Positions 1 through 14,059 of a stretch of 64,000 nt of DNA are shown here, piece after piece. Position 1 is the stretch's first letter; the number at the start of each line of letters is the position of its first letter. This DNA is from Casuarius casuarius (lineage: Eukaryota; Chordata; Aves; Casuariiformes; Casuariidae), in contig PTFA01000158.1 of assembly GCA_003342895.1 (NCBI GenBank), forward strand, positions 1,382,026 through 1,446,025, read 5' to 3'. A program made the position numbers and the translations under genes. The notes below the pieces were generated by a model. The model worked only from the letters and a program-made list of their open reading frames with translations, did no database searches and had not been told where the DNA came from.

Positions 1-3000
1 GTATGTCAGAGTGCCCTAGAAATAACAGGAGAACAGGATGAGGGAAGGCCAAGGAACAGGAGAAAATGGCAATAAAAACTTTGTCTGAATCTGTATTGCT
101 TCCTTGTGCCCTGGGAAGATAAACAGAGTCACTAGTTAGAGGCCAATGTGAAGGGAGGTGACAGGCTAGGGCACGTTTTTAGCTCCTTTTTTATTAGTGT
201 TGTAGTTTTGCAGCCAATTTTGTGTTCACTCCAGCAGTTCCTCACTCTTTTCTCATGTCTCCTCTTAAATTTCCTTTTTTCACTCACTTTTCTCACTTGA
301 TTCTCCACTTCCTCCACCCGTATCCACAAGACAAAACTAGAGTGTCTTTTCTCCTTTTTTTAGCATCTGCCTAGTTGTTTGGCCCAGCAGCATTCACAGA
401 CAGCTGGGTTTCTTTTTGAAGTTGAACACTAACTTACAAAGTCAAATTGGGAACCAATTTCAATGCTCCTTTACTAAACTTCTTAATTCAAAGGTAAAAT
501 TTAAGCAGGCTAGCTCTCTCAAAAGCCTATGCCATAGGCAGAAGGAAGGGTAAATGTGATCTAAGGTTTCTTTACAATTGCTTTCCAAGAGACTGAACAT
601 CAAAGAACCATCACTACCCATTCCCAGAGCTATGCAGAAGGCTGGATTGCTTGAGCAGATTTATTCTTGTTTGAAAATCTTGCTGTTAGGATAATGATTT
701 TCAACTAAGATTAAATATTTCATTATCCCAGGTGCCAATGCAATTTGGCGATCAGTCAAGGGGGAGTCAACAGGAGTAAAGGCTTTTGTTGTTGTCTTCT
801 TTTTCTTTGCATAGTTTAGTTTTCAAACCAAGATACGGTTTTCTCCCCCCTTCCCCCCCAGTTATTTCTGCCCACTCCTCCTCGACAGCCTGAGGTTCAG
901 AAGCACTTTCAGCAGCCTGCCTTAAAGCCTAGTTTTTAACCAAACTAAATTGGTGCTCCACATTTCACTTTTATGTGTGTGTTTATGTATTTATTTTCAA
1001 TATTCAGGTTTAGAAAGATACTATATGAACACAGCAAATGAGCTGGAAGGAATAAAGATAGAAGACTGATTAGGAGGAGAATTGGGTTTCTTTCACTCTT
1101 TCTCTTTCCTCTCTTGCTATTTCTGCAGCCATCACTGCTGTTCTATATCTGGGTGCCTGGTCAGAGCTAGCCCTGCACCGTAGAGGTTGGCCGCAACGGC
1201 AGAGATAGCTCTTTGCCTTGTTATCCATCTTGATGCATCTGGAAAGTGAGGTTCAAAAGCACTCATCTTACCCTGTCCCTCTCTCACTCTTCAAGAACTG
1301 CAGCTCCACACATCTTTGAAACCTGGTTACTGAGTGGAGGAGAAAACTCAAAGCAAGATCAGCCTTTTATACAAAAACTACAGGCTTAACTATATTGAAC
1401 ATACAGTGGGTTATGAAATTAGATGGTGATGACAGATGGTTGGGTAGCTACTAGTGTAACGCGCTGGTGAGACACTTGAAGCTCCCTTCTTCCAGTGCTC
1501 AGTTCCACTCGGCTGAAGCAGAGGTCAAAGCTCCACCAAGGCTTGTCAGAAATGCCACATAAAGCTAAGCCTGGGGACTGCTCTGTAATAAAACCGAGGA
1601 CTTTGGAAATGTATCCCTTGTCCTGGTGTATCAAAGTTTCTCGTCTGTAAAATGGGAATGGCACCTAGTGAGGTTCAAATAATGCTTTTTTTCAGAGCTT
1701 TTCTTTGTTTTGTTTGGATTTTTTTTCTGGATCTGGAGCCTGTTTTTTTAACTTATTTCCAGAAAACAATTGGTCTCAAAAAACTATGAATGAAGAATCA
1801 AATTGCTTCATTTAAAGTAAGATATAACATCATACTTATAGTACTTTAACCTTTCCAAAATTAACAAAGAAAACTATAAATGAAGCTACAGTCTAGCCAA
1901 ATTCAGTCTTAGATTGATAGTACCTTGGTCACGTTGAAACAATTTTTAGTGAATAAATCTGCAAACAATCAGGCAATTTGATTCATAAAACCCACTTTTA
2001 TGAAATGACTTCAGTTCATGCTTTGACAGGTTCTGTATAACAATTATTTACTGACTAAGTACAGATCTGACAGGTCCAAGTGATGGTCTGGGGTAAATCC
2101 AGACAAAGTTCAGACCTGGCATGACTGTGAGTGTTTACTGAACTGTGACTACGCATAGAAGACTAAACTGAGTCTGGTTTTAAAGCTGCGTTTGAATGAT
2201 CCTTTCTGGCATACCCTCACCCAATGCTAGTTCGGGCCTAACTTGTCCAAAATGATACCAATTTTTTTAGGTGGAAAAGGCTTTTTTTGATGCTGACCAT
2301 TTTATGTCATTTAGTTTTTTCATGTTTTATCTCTAGCTATGGCCTTGATTCATCAAGCTGCTTATGCATTTAGGGCCAAGGCCAGTGTGTCCAAACCCAG
2401 ATGCCAACTGGGGTGGCATGCTTAAGGCACATTAGTTTTGTGGTTAGGCACGTATAAGACATTCCTAATGGCACTAGGACAGTATAAGGCTGATTTTGTC
2501 CTCTTAGCTCAAATGATCAGCACACATTTATACATAGCTCAACAGGATGCAGCCATCAGTGCAAACTTTGCTAGCTCAAGCCTATCGATATGTAGAGAAG
2601 ATATGTTCTAGTGCTCCATTTATTCATATAATCTTATTGCAATATATGGAATTACTCACTTTTACTTTCTTCATTAGAACTTCTCCTTTCTTCATTAGAA
2701 CTTAATGTCTCTTGGACAGTTAAGTTTATTGACAATGTGATTTTGGTTAGAGATGCAATTTATTTACTGGAAAAAAAGCTCTGTGTAAAAATGCCCATAA
2801 AGCCTATTGTGCTTTCAGAACTGGAACAAGCTACATCAGGATAAGCACTTTATACCATGCAGGGAATACTTTAAATAAAGTTAAAGAGGCTACTTTAAAT
2901 AAACCAACACACCTAACACGATAAAACTTTCAACTTCAAACAAATCCTAAATGAGGGATGATATGTTCCTTCTGAAAGCATTCCATGAAATTAAAATAGT

Positions 3001-5384
3001 ATTCTGATTAGCATAGCCGATGTAGCAAAGCTAATGTACCATCTTCCATACTATCATCTTCCCATTCAGGTAGGAGTCCTTTTTCTCCCTTAGCAGTACA
3101 GCAGGAGCTTAGAGGTTTTGAACCTCTGACACTAGTTTGCAGCACAAGTTCAGAAAAACTTCTTGTTCTCTTTTTTTTAACTTCTAGTTCTCAAAAAGCA
3201 TAATTCCTATGTTTCAGGAGAGCATTCCGCAAGAAACCTAGGGGAGGAAAAATGAGAAAAGAGATGCTCCTAGATTAGACATGAACGCACAAGAGATTAA
3301 TTTTAGATGCTAATATTTCTTTTGATATTCAGATCATTTGGATTATCTGTTTTCACAGAAGAATGAAATATCTTCTTGTAGGTTGGTCCGTAAATAAAAG
3401 ACAAACATTTTTCTTCAGTATCTACAGTCTTAAAAGACCAGTAATCATCAGAGACAAAAGGCATCAAGGAAAGTTACTCTTTACTATGGCACTCCAATTA
3501 AAGTAGATTTTTAAATCTTTTTTTCCTACAGCAAAGACATCAAAAGTTTCAGTCACAAGCTATATGTGGAAAATGCATTCTTTTTCTCCTGATTTAAAAA
3601 TTTCCCACTGTTTGGCATCCTGCAAAGTAGTCTCATTGAAGTGATAAATTAGATTTTATTGCTTACTGAGCAACGATTGGACTTTTGCAGATCGTTTGTA
3701 ATGAAGCAAATCTTGTTAACTGTGGGTCTGTGCAAATCAATGCAAGTAATTTTATTCTAAGTAAGTATTTTTATAAATTAGGTAGAGGAAACTGAAAAAT
3801 GTTCTTGGCTGATAAAACGTACAGACTGGAAAGGGCAAGCCATTTTTTTCAAATATAGGGCACAAAGCTAGCAGTTTTCACTAACACTAAGTTCCCAGTA
3901 AATTTTGTGTCAGGAAATACAAATGACTAAATGTTAGTGTAAGAACAGGGGATCAAATTCTCCCTTGAGTTAGAGGAAACTGCGGAGACAGGAGACTTCC
4001 CTGCTTATTACTATTAGATGATGATATCTCTTCTCACCATTGCAATTAACACTTCAATCTAAAGCACTCTTAAGACTGCTAGTTATTAATATTTTAGATA
4101 AGATCAACAAAAGTCCCAACACAAATAATGCCAGTGATGCAATGCTGTCCTTGGGAGACATTTCAGGCCCAGAAAGGAAGAAATGAAAACCTACGAAGTG
4201 ATTGCAATTCTTAAGTTTCATTGTCCGTATAGACCACCATTGGTGGACGCAAGCCCAGGGTCTGGAGCCCCGGTCCACCCTTGCGTCGTCTGACAGCAAC
4301 GCTGAGGTATCATCACAGATGTGGTGTGTCCTCTTCCCAGCCCTCTTCCATCACAAGCCACCAATAATCACCACTTTTTTCTTTTCTTCCTTCGTCTTTC
4401 AGAACTGAAGCTTTCATTAGTCCCTTTTTGTTACAATTACACTCTCTCCAGGATGTGTATAATCCAGCCCCTGTGTGCAACTGCACAACTTCCATCAGCC
4501 AGGAATCTCCCAGAAGCTGGTGGTAGCATTGTTAGTGTTTACCTTGGAGAAATAAACACCTAGATGTGAGCTGCATGCCTGGTACAATGGTTTGTACAGA
4601 TTTAATGACAGACTATATTAACTGCATTTATCAAAGATGGCATAAAAAGGCATCTTCAGAAAAAAGGAAACTGTAAAAGGCAGGAGCTGTGTGGAAGGCA
4701 AGGGCCCAAGCACCTTTTCTTTTTAATGTTTTGATTTTTATGTTTTTTAACTCTTCTTTTTTCTGTCACCTCCATAGTGAACAATTTTCCTGAGTTAGCT
4801 CCTCAGACTGCAAAAGACAATGAAAGCTGTTTTGTAGCTGTTCCACATGTCTGAATTTTATTTATCTATTTATACATTTGGTTGGTTTCTTATACACCAA
4901 GAGGGCTTTGGGTCTTTACCTGCCATGAGCTCAATAACCAAAACTTAGCTGAGAGAGGCTGCGCTGCTCAGATAATCACTGTCGGTGCTGTATGTTGACA
5001 GAGACGATGGCTAAGGATTGAGATCAGCTAAAATTTTATATCATCATATGACTCTTTGAGGACTTCACAGTAGGATCATATGGTGAGTAATTTGCTCCCT
5101 AAAAAACAGAATTTTATTACTACTTGAGCATCACCACGAAGGAAAAATTTGAAAGGGGACAGGGGATGAGGTTACAGAGTCTTCGCTTATTTTTATTTTC
5201 CTAAAACTGCCCTCAACCTGCTTTATAACCTGAGGCTTTTCTTCTCTTTTCATCTTCCATGCTTTCTCCACCTCGCTTACTTAGCAGGTGGTCTCTCCGA
5301 GGAACTCTTTCCTATTATCTTGCATGGTCGCTCACATGAAAGGGTCTGGGCTGTACTGTAATATAATAAGCTCTGCTGAATGCC
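1..5384. other. Unannotated AT-rich noncoding stretch
   Basis: I see no gene, RNA or recognisable repeat here. Every reading frame is short (no more than about 80 codons) and none shows a protein motif. Homopolymer runs of T and C occur (for example near 841-860). A small GC-richer spot at about 4240-4310 can fold into a short hairpin (see findings). The stretch looks like neutral intergenic or intronic DNA. Confidence 0.6.
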
Positions 5385-5442
5385 CCTTCACTGGAAGTCT
5401 GTAGATTTCAGGCCTTCTCTCTTCCAGGCTGAACTTGCCCAC
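5385..5442 (-). mobile_element. Probable small relic of a CR1 3' region
   Basis: On the plus strand, 5412-5440 nearly matches the part of the minus-strand CR1 copy at 27403-27431 that reads GCCTTCTCTTCTCCAGGCTG, and the 25 bases before it also follow CR1 loosely. In CR1 this segment encodes the C-terminal LEKRRL region of ORF2 on the opposite strand. The match is short and its flanks have decayed, so the edges are approximate and chance similarity cannot be fully excluded. Confidence 0.45.
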
Positions 5443-8400
5443 ATGCGCTTTTTGAAGCTGTGTGGATAAAAAGTGTGACTGAGGACACGCGCTTCTGAGT
5501 TGTCATCAGTGAGAAATACAGGACACACTCCTCAGTCTCTCCTACACTTGAGCACACCTGTATTTTATGACACATTCGTTTCTTTTTACCTTGGATTTAA
5601 GTCTCATTTATTGCTCAGCAGAAGGCACAGAAAAATTGGCATTAAGCTGACTCTGAGTATCCAGTTTGAAATGCTTGAGTCCTTCTGCTATGATAGTGGC
5701 TAGTGTCTGTGGCTCTGCAGAAGGATCTTGGAGCTTTCTCTTTACTGCTGCATTAAGCTCCCTAGCCCAAAGTAAAACAACTGCTTTTATAGCTCTACTT
5801 TGCCTTTTCCTTAAATTGCTTTGAAGTTAATCTAATTTCATGGGTTTTTGCATTTGCCTGCTAATACAAAAAAAAAAAAAAAAAATCCCACCTGTCAAAG
5901 CAGAAGATTTTCTAAAAAAGCATCTTTGTGCAGTAAAATATTGACATTGTCATATAGCCCAAGCAATGTTATAGGAGGTGGAATGGGACACATGAAAGGC
6001 TGGTTACATCTGTATATTAATTGCCGAATTATGTTAGGCTGCTAGAAACAACCCTTAGCAGCAGTAATAACAGTCTTGTTGTTATAGTAATAAAATATGC
6101 TCTGCTTACTGCATCTACACTTTTGCTCAATGGGATGACAAAAACAAGCAGCAGCCACTATAATACAGGGAGGATTTCATTGAATATATTGTCTGTATTT
6201 CTGTGTTGTTGCTGGTGTCACAAACCAACGAGGGTCCAGCTTTCCTTCCACAGTCTTTCTTTCCTCTCTCTTCAGGGTCCACATGTTCTGGGGACTGACT
6301 GACTGCACAGCAGACATCACGAGGCAATCGGGGAAATAATAGACATTCCAACATATGACCTGCTGCAAACAGCTCTGCAGGGCCGTTGAGAGTCCCCGGC
6401 ACATTCCCTTGAGTGTCCTGCTTGTTCTTGGTGTGGCAGCAGAGTTTGCTGGAGACTGGGTCCACTCCAGAGCTTGACTCTTGTTGGTGCCATCTGCTTC
6501 AGGCCTTGGCCTTTCGGGGTGCAGGGCTGACTGAATGTTTCATTCTAGCTGAAAATGTAGGTCCAAGCTGGTCACCTGGGCTCCTTTGATAACCAGCTGG
6601 TAAAGAGGGATCCTTCCAGAAGGTGATTCATCTCCTCGTCCTCTCTCTGGACATGCCCATCTCTTTCCATTCACTACAAGACAATCTTAGGCAAATAGCT
6701 TAAACTAGTCTCATTCATTTTAGATAGATAAGTTTTGGCAAGCTGATGGTGAAAGTTCCTGCTCAGCTGGGAACATACTGGCCACTTAGAAAGTATTATC
6801 ATTATCTCCATTTTATAGATGGAAAGGCAAGACAAAGAGGTTGCTATTTACTTACCTGGTATCCTGTAGCCAATTTATGGCAGTAATAGGCGCCCAACAC
6901 ACTTCAGTACATTAAGCATTAGATAAGCTATTAGGTTGCTCCAGCATTTATATTTATATAATAGTCGGCATGACATGGCTGATTATGGGTTATACTTAAG
7001 ACATTTCTAACTTAAGTGATCAATTTCATAGCTCAGGTTTCAATACCTAATAAAAGCAGCATCTAATATGTGGCACATGATCTCCAGATTGTTGTTATTT
7101 TTCCTAATGATACTTAAATATTTTTGCAAGATTGATAAGTAATTTTGAAAATGGTCAAATTGCATCTGACTTCAGCATTTGGACATGATGATTTGACTGC
7201 AAAGGATGTCATGTTTATGTCAGAGTGATGCATGAGTCACACTATTCTGCCATGTTAAAGGAACACTTGTTATTTTTAGAATTTGGCTTATAAACCAGCC
7301 ACATTTCCATTTGCTGCCCAAGGGTGAAAGAGTAGCTGTCATTTTACTGACAGCACATACTGCACCATATGTCCATCCCTGAACTCCTGAGAAGTTGGGT
7401 GAAAAAGGCAAATGCAAAGTGAAACTTTCTCTCTCCCTTTGCCTTTTTAAGCACGAGCCCTTTGGGGAATTGTTTTCACTGTTAATCTGGCTGTCCACCA
7501 AAACAGAGCCCAAAATTCAGTCTACGAAAGGGCCTAATTTATGTGTTTATGGTGGTTATAAAAGCGACCAGGGTTTTCAGGAATTTGCGTTGTTGACCCT
7601 GAAGACAACAGTACTATCGAGAATAGAAATTCTAAGATTACCTAACTCTATATCATCACTGTTGACAAATTTGCAGATTTGTTGGAACTTATGTCTGTTA
7701 GGTGTGGTTTGTTTTGTGCTTGTAGTGTTTACCTATTTTACCTTTTCTTTCAAAATGATGAAACACTTTTTTTATGGCAGTACCCTGTTGTTTTGCTGTT
7801 GTTTTTGTTGCCTCTTTGAGAGAGTGAAAGATTTTATAGGAAAAGAAAAAAAATGTAAATTTTCCAGTGGTTTTAAAGAAAACGGAACAGAATTTTCAAT
7901 ATTTGGAAAGGAATTAAGATATGAACAATGCTGTATTGTACTTTGGGAAGAACCAAACTAACTTATTTCTTTCATGTCCTGTTTTTCATGCTGCTGACTA
8001 CCTCCAGATATTTTTGTCCATTTAATCCTGGGCTAAATTAATTCTTGATGCAACTCTGCTAGTTTCCCCCAAATTGCAGCAGGGATGACATTATTCTGCT
8101 GCCAGTGTTTTCCATTCATTTTGGACTATAATGAAGAACCCATTGTGAGCAAAATGCTACCCTAAGAAAAACTTACCTCCCTGATAAATTCCTTGCAGCA
8201 AATGAGACTTGATGGACCAAGTGGAATAGCTGAAATTCCCAATACCTGTATTAGAGGTCCAGAACTAGCATGGGGAGTAAACAAGAGGAGGATGAGGCAT
8301 GAACAAAAGACTGTAGGAATGCCATAAGTATGACTAAAGGTTTTCAAAGAGAAACAGACATAAATTTGGGAAAGTGAGAATAGAAGGACGGAAATGGAGA

Positions 8401-10813
8401 GAAGGGAATGAAGAAGCCCTGACTGCAACAAAGATCTCATTTCTGTCTCTTGTTTGTCTCAGTGCTGAACCCAACCTAGCTGTATGCTTATTTTTAAAAC
8501 TTCTTAACTGTGGAAGATTTTTGGACTTAAATCTGTGTTTAGAGGTAAGTAGAGGCCTCAATGCTTCCTTTGAAGATGTCATAAAGAAGAAATTGGTTTT
8601 CGTTTTTTATCTGGTGTAAGAAAAGAATAGAAAAGTGAATTTGGGCATATGCAAACCTCCTGTTTCTGATGCTCAAACTACTTGTTTCAAGCTGCCTGTG
8701 CTCTCAGGGCAACACCTCTGAGCCCAAATTCCCCAAATGTGTCACATATATGTAGGTTAATGAAGAGGCTGATGTCAGACAGATCTGTTTAAGCTATTTA
8801 TGTTAAAGCTTGGAGATTCTATATCATTCTTAACATGCATGACGCAAATTAAGTTAGCCATTTAGCTTTCAATAAAGATGAGCTTCAATAGTAATTACGT
8901 TTTTTTTCAGATACAAAACATTTGAAAATACAACTTTCCTCAATATTAATATTCTCTAAATTCTTCATCAAATAGAGGTAATTCTTTGCCACTGTTGCTT
9001 TAAACTAGCTTTATATTGCTCAGGAAAATGTTGTGCTCAATGATTTATCTGTAATTTTATTTTACCTGCCACCATTGACAGGTCTGTGTTACCTTTTTTT
9101 TACTTATAGTAGTCTTCTTTTAGGAAAGAAAATGAAACAGCAATGACTTTTGTTCAACTACTGAGAAGTATTTGATTCTACATAACTACAAGCAAGGGGG
9201 AGTTTGACAGGGTTTGAGTTCTAGTCCTGTCAGAGTAGGACTGTGCTGAATATGTTTCTATCCATCACAGATCATGGGATATATTATGCCAGAAAAGAGA
9301 TTTCAGCAGTGTAGCACACACTCTTCATAAAACTTAGCGTCCATCATATTTGTATATACATTTCCCACCAACCTGTGTCACCTTAAGCTCTCTAAGTAAT
9401 TTATCCTGCTCACCTTACTCATTTGACTGCTATGGGTTAGGGAGTGCTCACTGGAAAAGAGGTGTGGGGTGGTAACTCCCAGCATGGAGCTAGTGGTGAG
9501 CTGGGAGTGCTCCCTGTCCATGCAGCAAGCAGAGCTGGAGTAACTCCCCAGCTTCCGTCCCATAACGGCCTGTGAGAACCAAGTCTGAAAATATTGAAAT
9601 GTGCTTCTTTACCTATGAAACAGAAAACAAAAGACTCCCAAATGTAGCATTTAAAAATTATGAATGGTGATATTTTCTAGCACTTGAGATTGACAATTTT
9701 GCAATAAAATACTACCGTAGTAAGATAACACCCTGTGCTTTAAAATAGTATGAATCACATAAGATATAATTGTTTTTATTTAAGGAATGTCCGCTTCTAT
9801 CACCAAGTTAGTAACTCATACTGAAAGCTTTATTGGGTTTAATTACCGGAATAATCCGAGTAAATCAAACAACCTTTTCTTTCTTTAAGGTGCTGAAGCA
9901 GGCATCATATCAAGGACTAAAGTGCGCTTAGATGATGTGGAAAAGCTGTGACTGTGAATCTCTTAGTCCATTCAGGAGCTTCACATTTTTAATTGTTACA
10001 TTGCAGTCAGATATACTAAAAGCATCTAAAGTTTTCATGTAAACATTTACCCCACTGGCAAAACTATTACAGCTTGTCCTGGGTTGTGAAATTTTATGAG
10101 TAATATTTTGCATTTGTGTATATTCTAATAAAACCTTAAAAAAAAAGTATTTTCGACTGTAATTGCATATGTATGAAAGTCATGAGTTATTTTGAATCAT
10201 TCTTTAAAAGTTTGCAGTATACTAATATTTTGTCCAAATTCCATGTCTGATTTTTCTCTCATAAGCCATAAGTAATGCCAGCAGAATTACACCAACATAA
10301 AAAGAGATAGGGGAATTATTTGGAGTAAGGTAAGATGACTGTTTGGAAATCACCCTCTGCTTATGGACAGTTAATATGCCAAAAGGAGGCCAATCTGAGT
10401 ACATTTGCTATAAATTATTTACTCAGACCCCATCTTAACAAAGTCTGTTGGGAGTCTTTGTAGCCCTGGGGAGCGAGCTAGTGCCAATGTGCTTCCTTTA
10501 TTAGAAAAATCCTACCCACACAGCAAAAAAGATGGTAATAGTTTAGTCATCAGCCAAAAATAATGAAGCAGCTAGGCAAAGACCGAGACAATGGAAGGAA
10601 AGGGAACAAATAACTCCTGTAGAAGAGGGTGCAATGGCTTAATGGAGGTCCCACCGCCTTGTCCCACAGGGAGCCAGGCTGGGTCCTGACGCTGACCCAG
10701 CAATGCTAGTGGTCAAATGAGAACCTTGTTTTAGCTTATAAATGATAAAAATCTGTTCTTAGAGAGCAGCAAAAGCCTGGTTCTGCCCTCATGGCTGCCA
10801 CAAAGTTCTTTAT
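5443..10813. other. Unannotated AT-rich noncoding stretch
   Basis: There is no supported gene. A pure A-run lies at 5868-5885. A 188-codon open frame at 7395-7961 lacks an ATG near its start and was rejected. The rest is AT-rich sequence with stops in all frames and no recognised repeat. Confidence 0.55.
5868..5885. repeat. Poly(A) run, 18 bases
   Basis: This is an uninterrupted run of A. No retroposed sequence is recognisable directly upstream of it, so it may be a simple homopolymer rather than the tail of a processed copy. Confidence 0.85.
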
Positions 10814-10956
10814 GAACTCCATCCTTAGAGATATGCAAAAGCCATCTGGACAGGGTCCTGGGCAACGTGGTCTAGGTCACCCTACTTGAGCTGGGGGTTT
10901 GGACTAGATGATCTCTAATGGCCTCTTCCAATCTCAACCGTTCTGTGAATCTGTGA
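10814..10956 (+). mobile_element. CR1 LINE, 3' end fragment
   Basis: About 143 bp match the 3' end of CR1 as seen in the copy at 36765-36905. The shared segments, in order, are the ORF2 C-terminal sequence around CTCCATCCTTAGAGATATGC, the segment AAAGCCATCTGGACA, the segment GGACTAGATGATCTC, and a tail beginning TTCTGTGAATCTGTGA. Extreme 5' truncation is normal for CR1, whose reverse transcription starts at the 3' tail. The tail carries only about two degraded terminal repeats. The orientation is plus and no target-site duplication is evident, as expected for CR1. Confidence 0.88.
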
Positions 10957-13900
10957 CAACACAGGGTATCCTGGGGCACTGCAGAAACACAGCAGGAAAA
11001 GATTGCTCTAAGATCCCCTTCTTCTTGTCTTCAGAGGCCTGCATGGGCAGGGGAAGGGGGCGAGGTGGCCCGGAGAGCCCCAGTTCCCAGCTCTCTCCAT
11101 TGCTGCGGCAGCCCCCTGGCATCACTGCTCACAGAGCCCCGTGGAGGCAGGCCTCGATTGCCCTGGTCTGCACTGGCTGCTGTCTCATGGATGCAAAGAT
11201 ATTTAATTTCCTTCCTCATTTTCTGCACCAGCCTCAGCACTAGCACAGCGACCGGCTCAGGGCTGCTATGTGGAGATTTCCTCATGCAACCTCATCTGAG
11301 CTCTTTGTGAAGTGTTTTTTTTTTCTTCTTCTTCATTTCAAAAGTAATCTAAAGGGAAGACATCTGTTTCACTCTACACAAAAAAAAAGTGGAGTATGGA
11401 AAAAGGTAATGTCCAATGTCACAAGGCAGAATGGGAGCACAGTGTAGGATACATATGTTAGAAAAAGCCAGAGCAGTAAAAGAGACAGGACCAGCATATC
11501 AGACAGCTTCTTCTTCTTCTTCTTTTTTTCTTTTATTCAATTTACAGATAACATAGTCTATAAGGCAAATGTCACTGAATGAATATAAACGCTTGAAAAG
11601 GGAGAAAAGGGTTTCAGTGCTGGGTAGGATTTGACTCAAGAGACCTCCTGATCATCTTTCAGCAATAACTAGGAGCACCTGGCCTTAAGTTTGTCCATTT
11701 CTTGGGATCACATGCTGCTGGACCATATTGCCACACCTGTAAAAGCAGTATGTAAATCTCTGGGTTTTGTGAAGTCCTATCATGATGAGAGGAGCGTGAA
11801 AACAGGCAGGAGTTAGAGGTAATATAATGACAAGAGAGTTTTATGGATAAGAATTCTGAACTGATGCATTTTGCTATAAAAAGATTAGACAAGTGAATAT
11901 ATTTTTAAATTTACAATACTGTGTTATTAAGACTTTTTAAAGCTTTTTGTACTCTGTCATTCACCTTGAAAATCCAGCTGTGCTCCATATCCTGTTATTT
12001 GACACATGGCTTCATCATTAGTTATTATCGACACCTATTTACAGCGAAGAAAGATAGGTTGCATAACTAGATGTTCCTACACCCAATATTTATTCATTTT
12101 TCCTTCAACAGATGAATAAAGAAATGAAATACTGGCTGCATTTTCTTTTACATAATTGGAGCTTGCATTACTTAGTCCTTTCAGTTTGCATATCACTGTT
12201 CATCAGGTTATTGCCTCCTCTAAGCTGAAACCCACTAAGAACAATTGGGACAATGTTCTCTATTGTTTGGTAGACATGAGCTTCTTGATAGGCAAAAATT
12301 AGGTCTTATCTTAGTCTATTAATGTGGTGCTTATTGGACCCCAAAATACAGAAACCTCATTGTACTGGGCAAGTGTTCACTAATGTAAAAATACACAGAT
12401 CACTATTAATGCTCATGGGTCTCTAATCTGACAATCTTACAAGCTATAGGCAAAAGATGGGAAAGAAAACAGAAGTCTTGTGATCTGGTCTGTAGGCTTC
12501 CTAGAGCCAGACACCTGGGACACCAAACATCCTGGTGAGCTGGAGTAAAGAGATTCAGGTTCAACTTCATGAACCAATTATTATTTAGAGATATAAATAA
12601 ATTAGGCCAAGTCAAAAGAGCCATTGTACAAGCCACTCTAAAATGGCTGAGTGATCATGGCATACACCTCAAAAACGGAATATGGTGGAGCGGGTACAGG
12701 AATCAGGGTCATTTGTCTTCAAGTCCAGTCACCTCACTACTTCAGGGCAATCCTACAAAAATTTTGAAGAGAAAGGAGTTTGTTTCATGAGAAGCGTGGA
12801 AAAAGAACTTCAGATTTTTAATTTTTGTTTTTGAGAAGGGTGGATCAGGAAAACTATTTCCCATCTACACGTAGATGCAGCCTGTGGAATTTTATTACCT
12901 TAACTTCTATTATCTGTGCAAAACTTGCTGTAGCGAATTTCAACTTATGGCTGTTCCAAATGAAGTCTTCACTGAAACTTGATGACATATACTGTAATAA
13001 AATGTTATTCAGCTTATGACATGAACTCATAGGCAGTGATTGCTGATATGCATGTGAACTGCTTTTCTCCTTGGAATATCTTTAAACATTTCTGTTCTCC
13101 TGTTTACTCGGTTATCTTGGTTGGGAAACTTTAGAACATGGAAATAAATATGCACAGTTCATTTAGCAATAAATATTTCAAGAGCCAGGAGACCCAGAGA
13201 AGAAGCAACATGGTAGACGTGCCAGTTATTTTATGAAACTTGGGACATCCAAGTAATTTTTCCGAAACACCATAAAAATATAATTTAAAACAACAGACCT
13301 ATTTTCCATTACAGAGTTGAAAAGATTGACAAGTTCACAGCATCTGAGAACATACTGTTCATATGGCTTATACTGCTCTTCTGCGGTCACATTGCACAGA
13401 AATATGTTGTTGCCAACATTTTATTGAGAAAGCAAAATATTCATTTTTTACTCATCTCTAGAGAGCATAAAATAAGAGAACAAACTTCCATCTTTGTTCC
13501 AGGTGTTTTAATATATTCTCTTTATCATATAGTCACAAGTCTATGGGGCTTCATGCGAATTTTTACTGAGCAAATGAATGTTTTAATCCTATGCTGAAAA
13601 AGGCCAGTTTTTTATATATGTATGTATATAAGTATGCAATATTAGAGCAGAGGATTTATGGGAGATACAGTTTCTGGAGGAATGTGAAACTGCAATGTGG
13701 TAGCAGAGCATACTGGGAAGAAACAGAAAATGCCTGTTTTCACGAGGACAGGGGAAGAAACCGTGTCAATAGCATGGTGCTAGGGTAGTTTCTGAGAGAA
13801 CCAGGGCAGAGCAGTCCAAGGAACATCTCATTTTCTTTTGAAAGTGAGAGCCATAAGGTGCTCATGAGATTTTCTCCCTGACAAGGAACCAAGAGATGAG

Positions 13901-14059
13901 CAGATGAGGCTTTCTAGCAGAGTGGGAGCTACAGTCAGAATCTAGGTGACGGACCGTCAAAGGAAAAGGAAACAAGCAAAGAACAGGACTCTAGGGAAAG
14001 CTATAGCCAAGTTTAATAGATTTGCATAAAAACTCTGATATTGACAGCATTATTGGAGG
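10957..14059. other. Unannotated stretch with a small GC-richer patch
   Basis: A patch at about 11030-11260 is richer in G+C and gives overlapping short frames on both strands (80-110 codons). None has a recognisable domain. Two (TTC)n tracts follow, at 11315-11334 and 11507-11530. From 11.6 to 14.06 kb the sequence is AT-rich and I recognise nothing. Confidence 0.5.
11507..11530. repeat. (TTC)n microsatellite
   Basis: Consecutive TTC triplets run into a T-rich tail. A shorter similar tract lies at 11315-11334. Confidence 0.8.

Noticed and set aside
5868..5885. The A-run as the tail of a processed pseudogene.
   Set aside because: No coding-like or transcript-like body and no flanking target-site duplication could be seen upstream of it.
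6127..6465. A 112-codon minus-strand frame.
   Set aside because: No recognisable domain, an overlapping frame in another register, and no promoter or splice signals that stand out.
7395..7961. The longest non-transposon open frame (188 codons, plus strand, with two hydrophobic stretches).
   Set aside because: The frame opens with TTG, and the first ATG lies near 7755, leaving under 70 codons. The composition follows the local T-rich DNA and no domain is recognisable.
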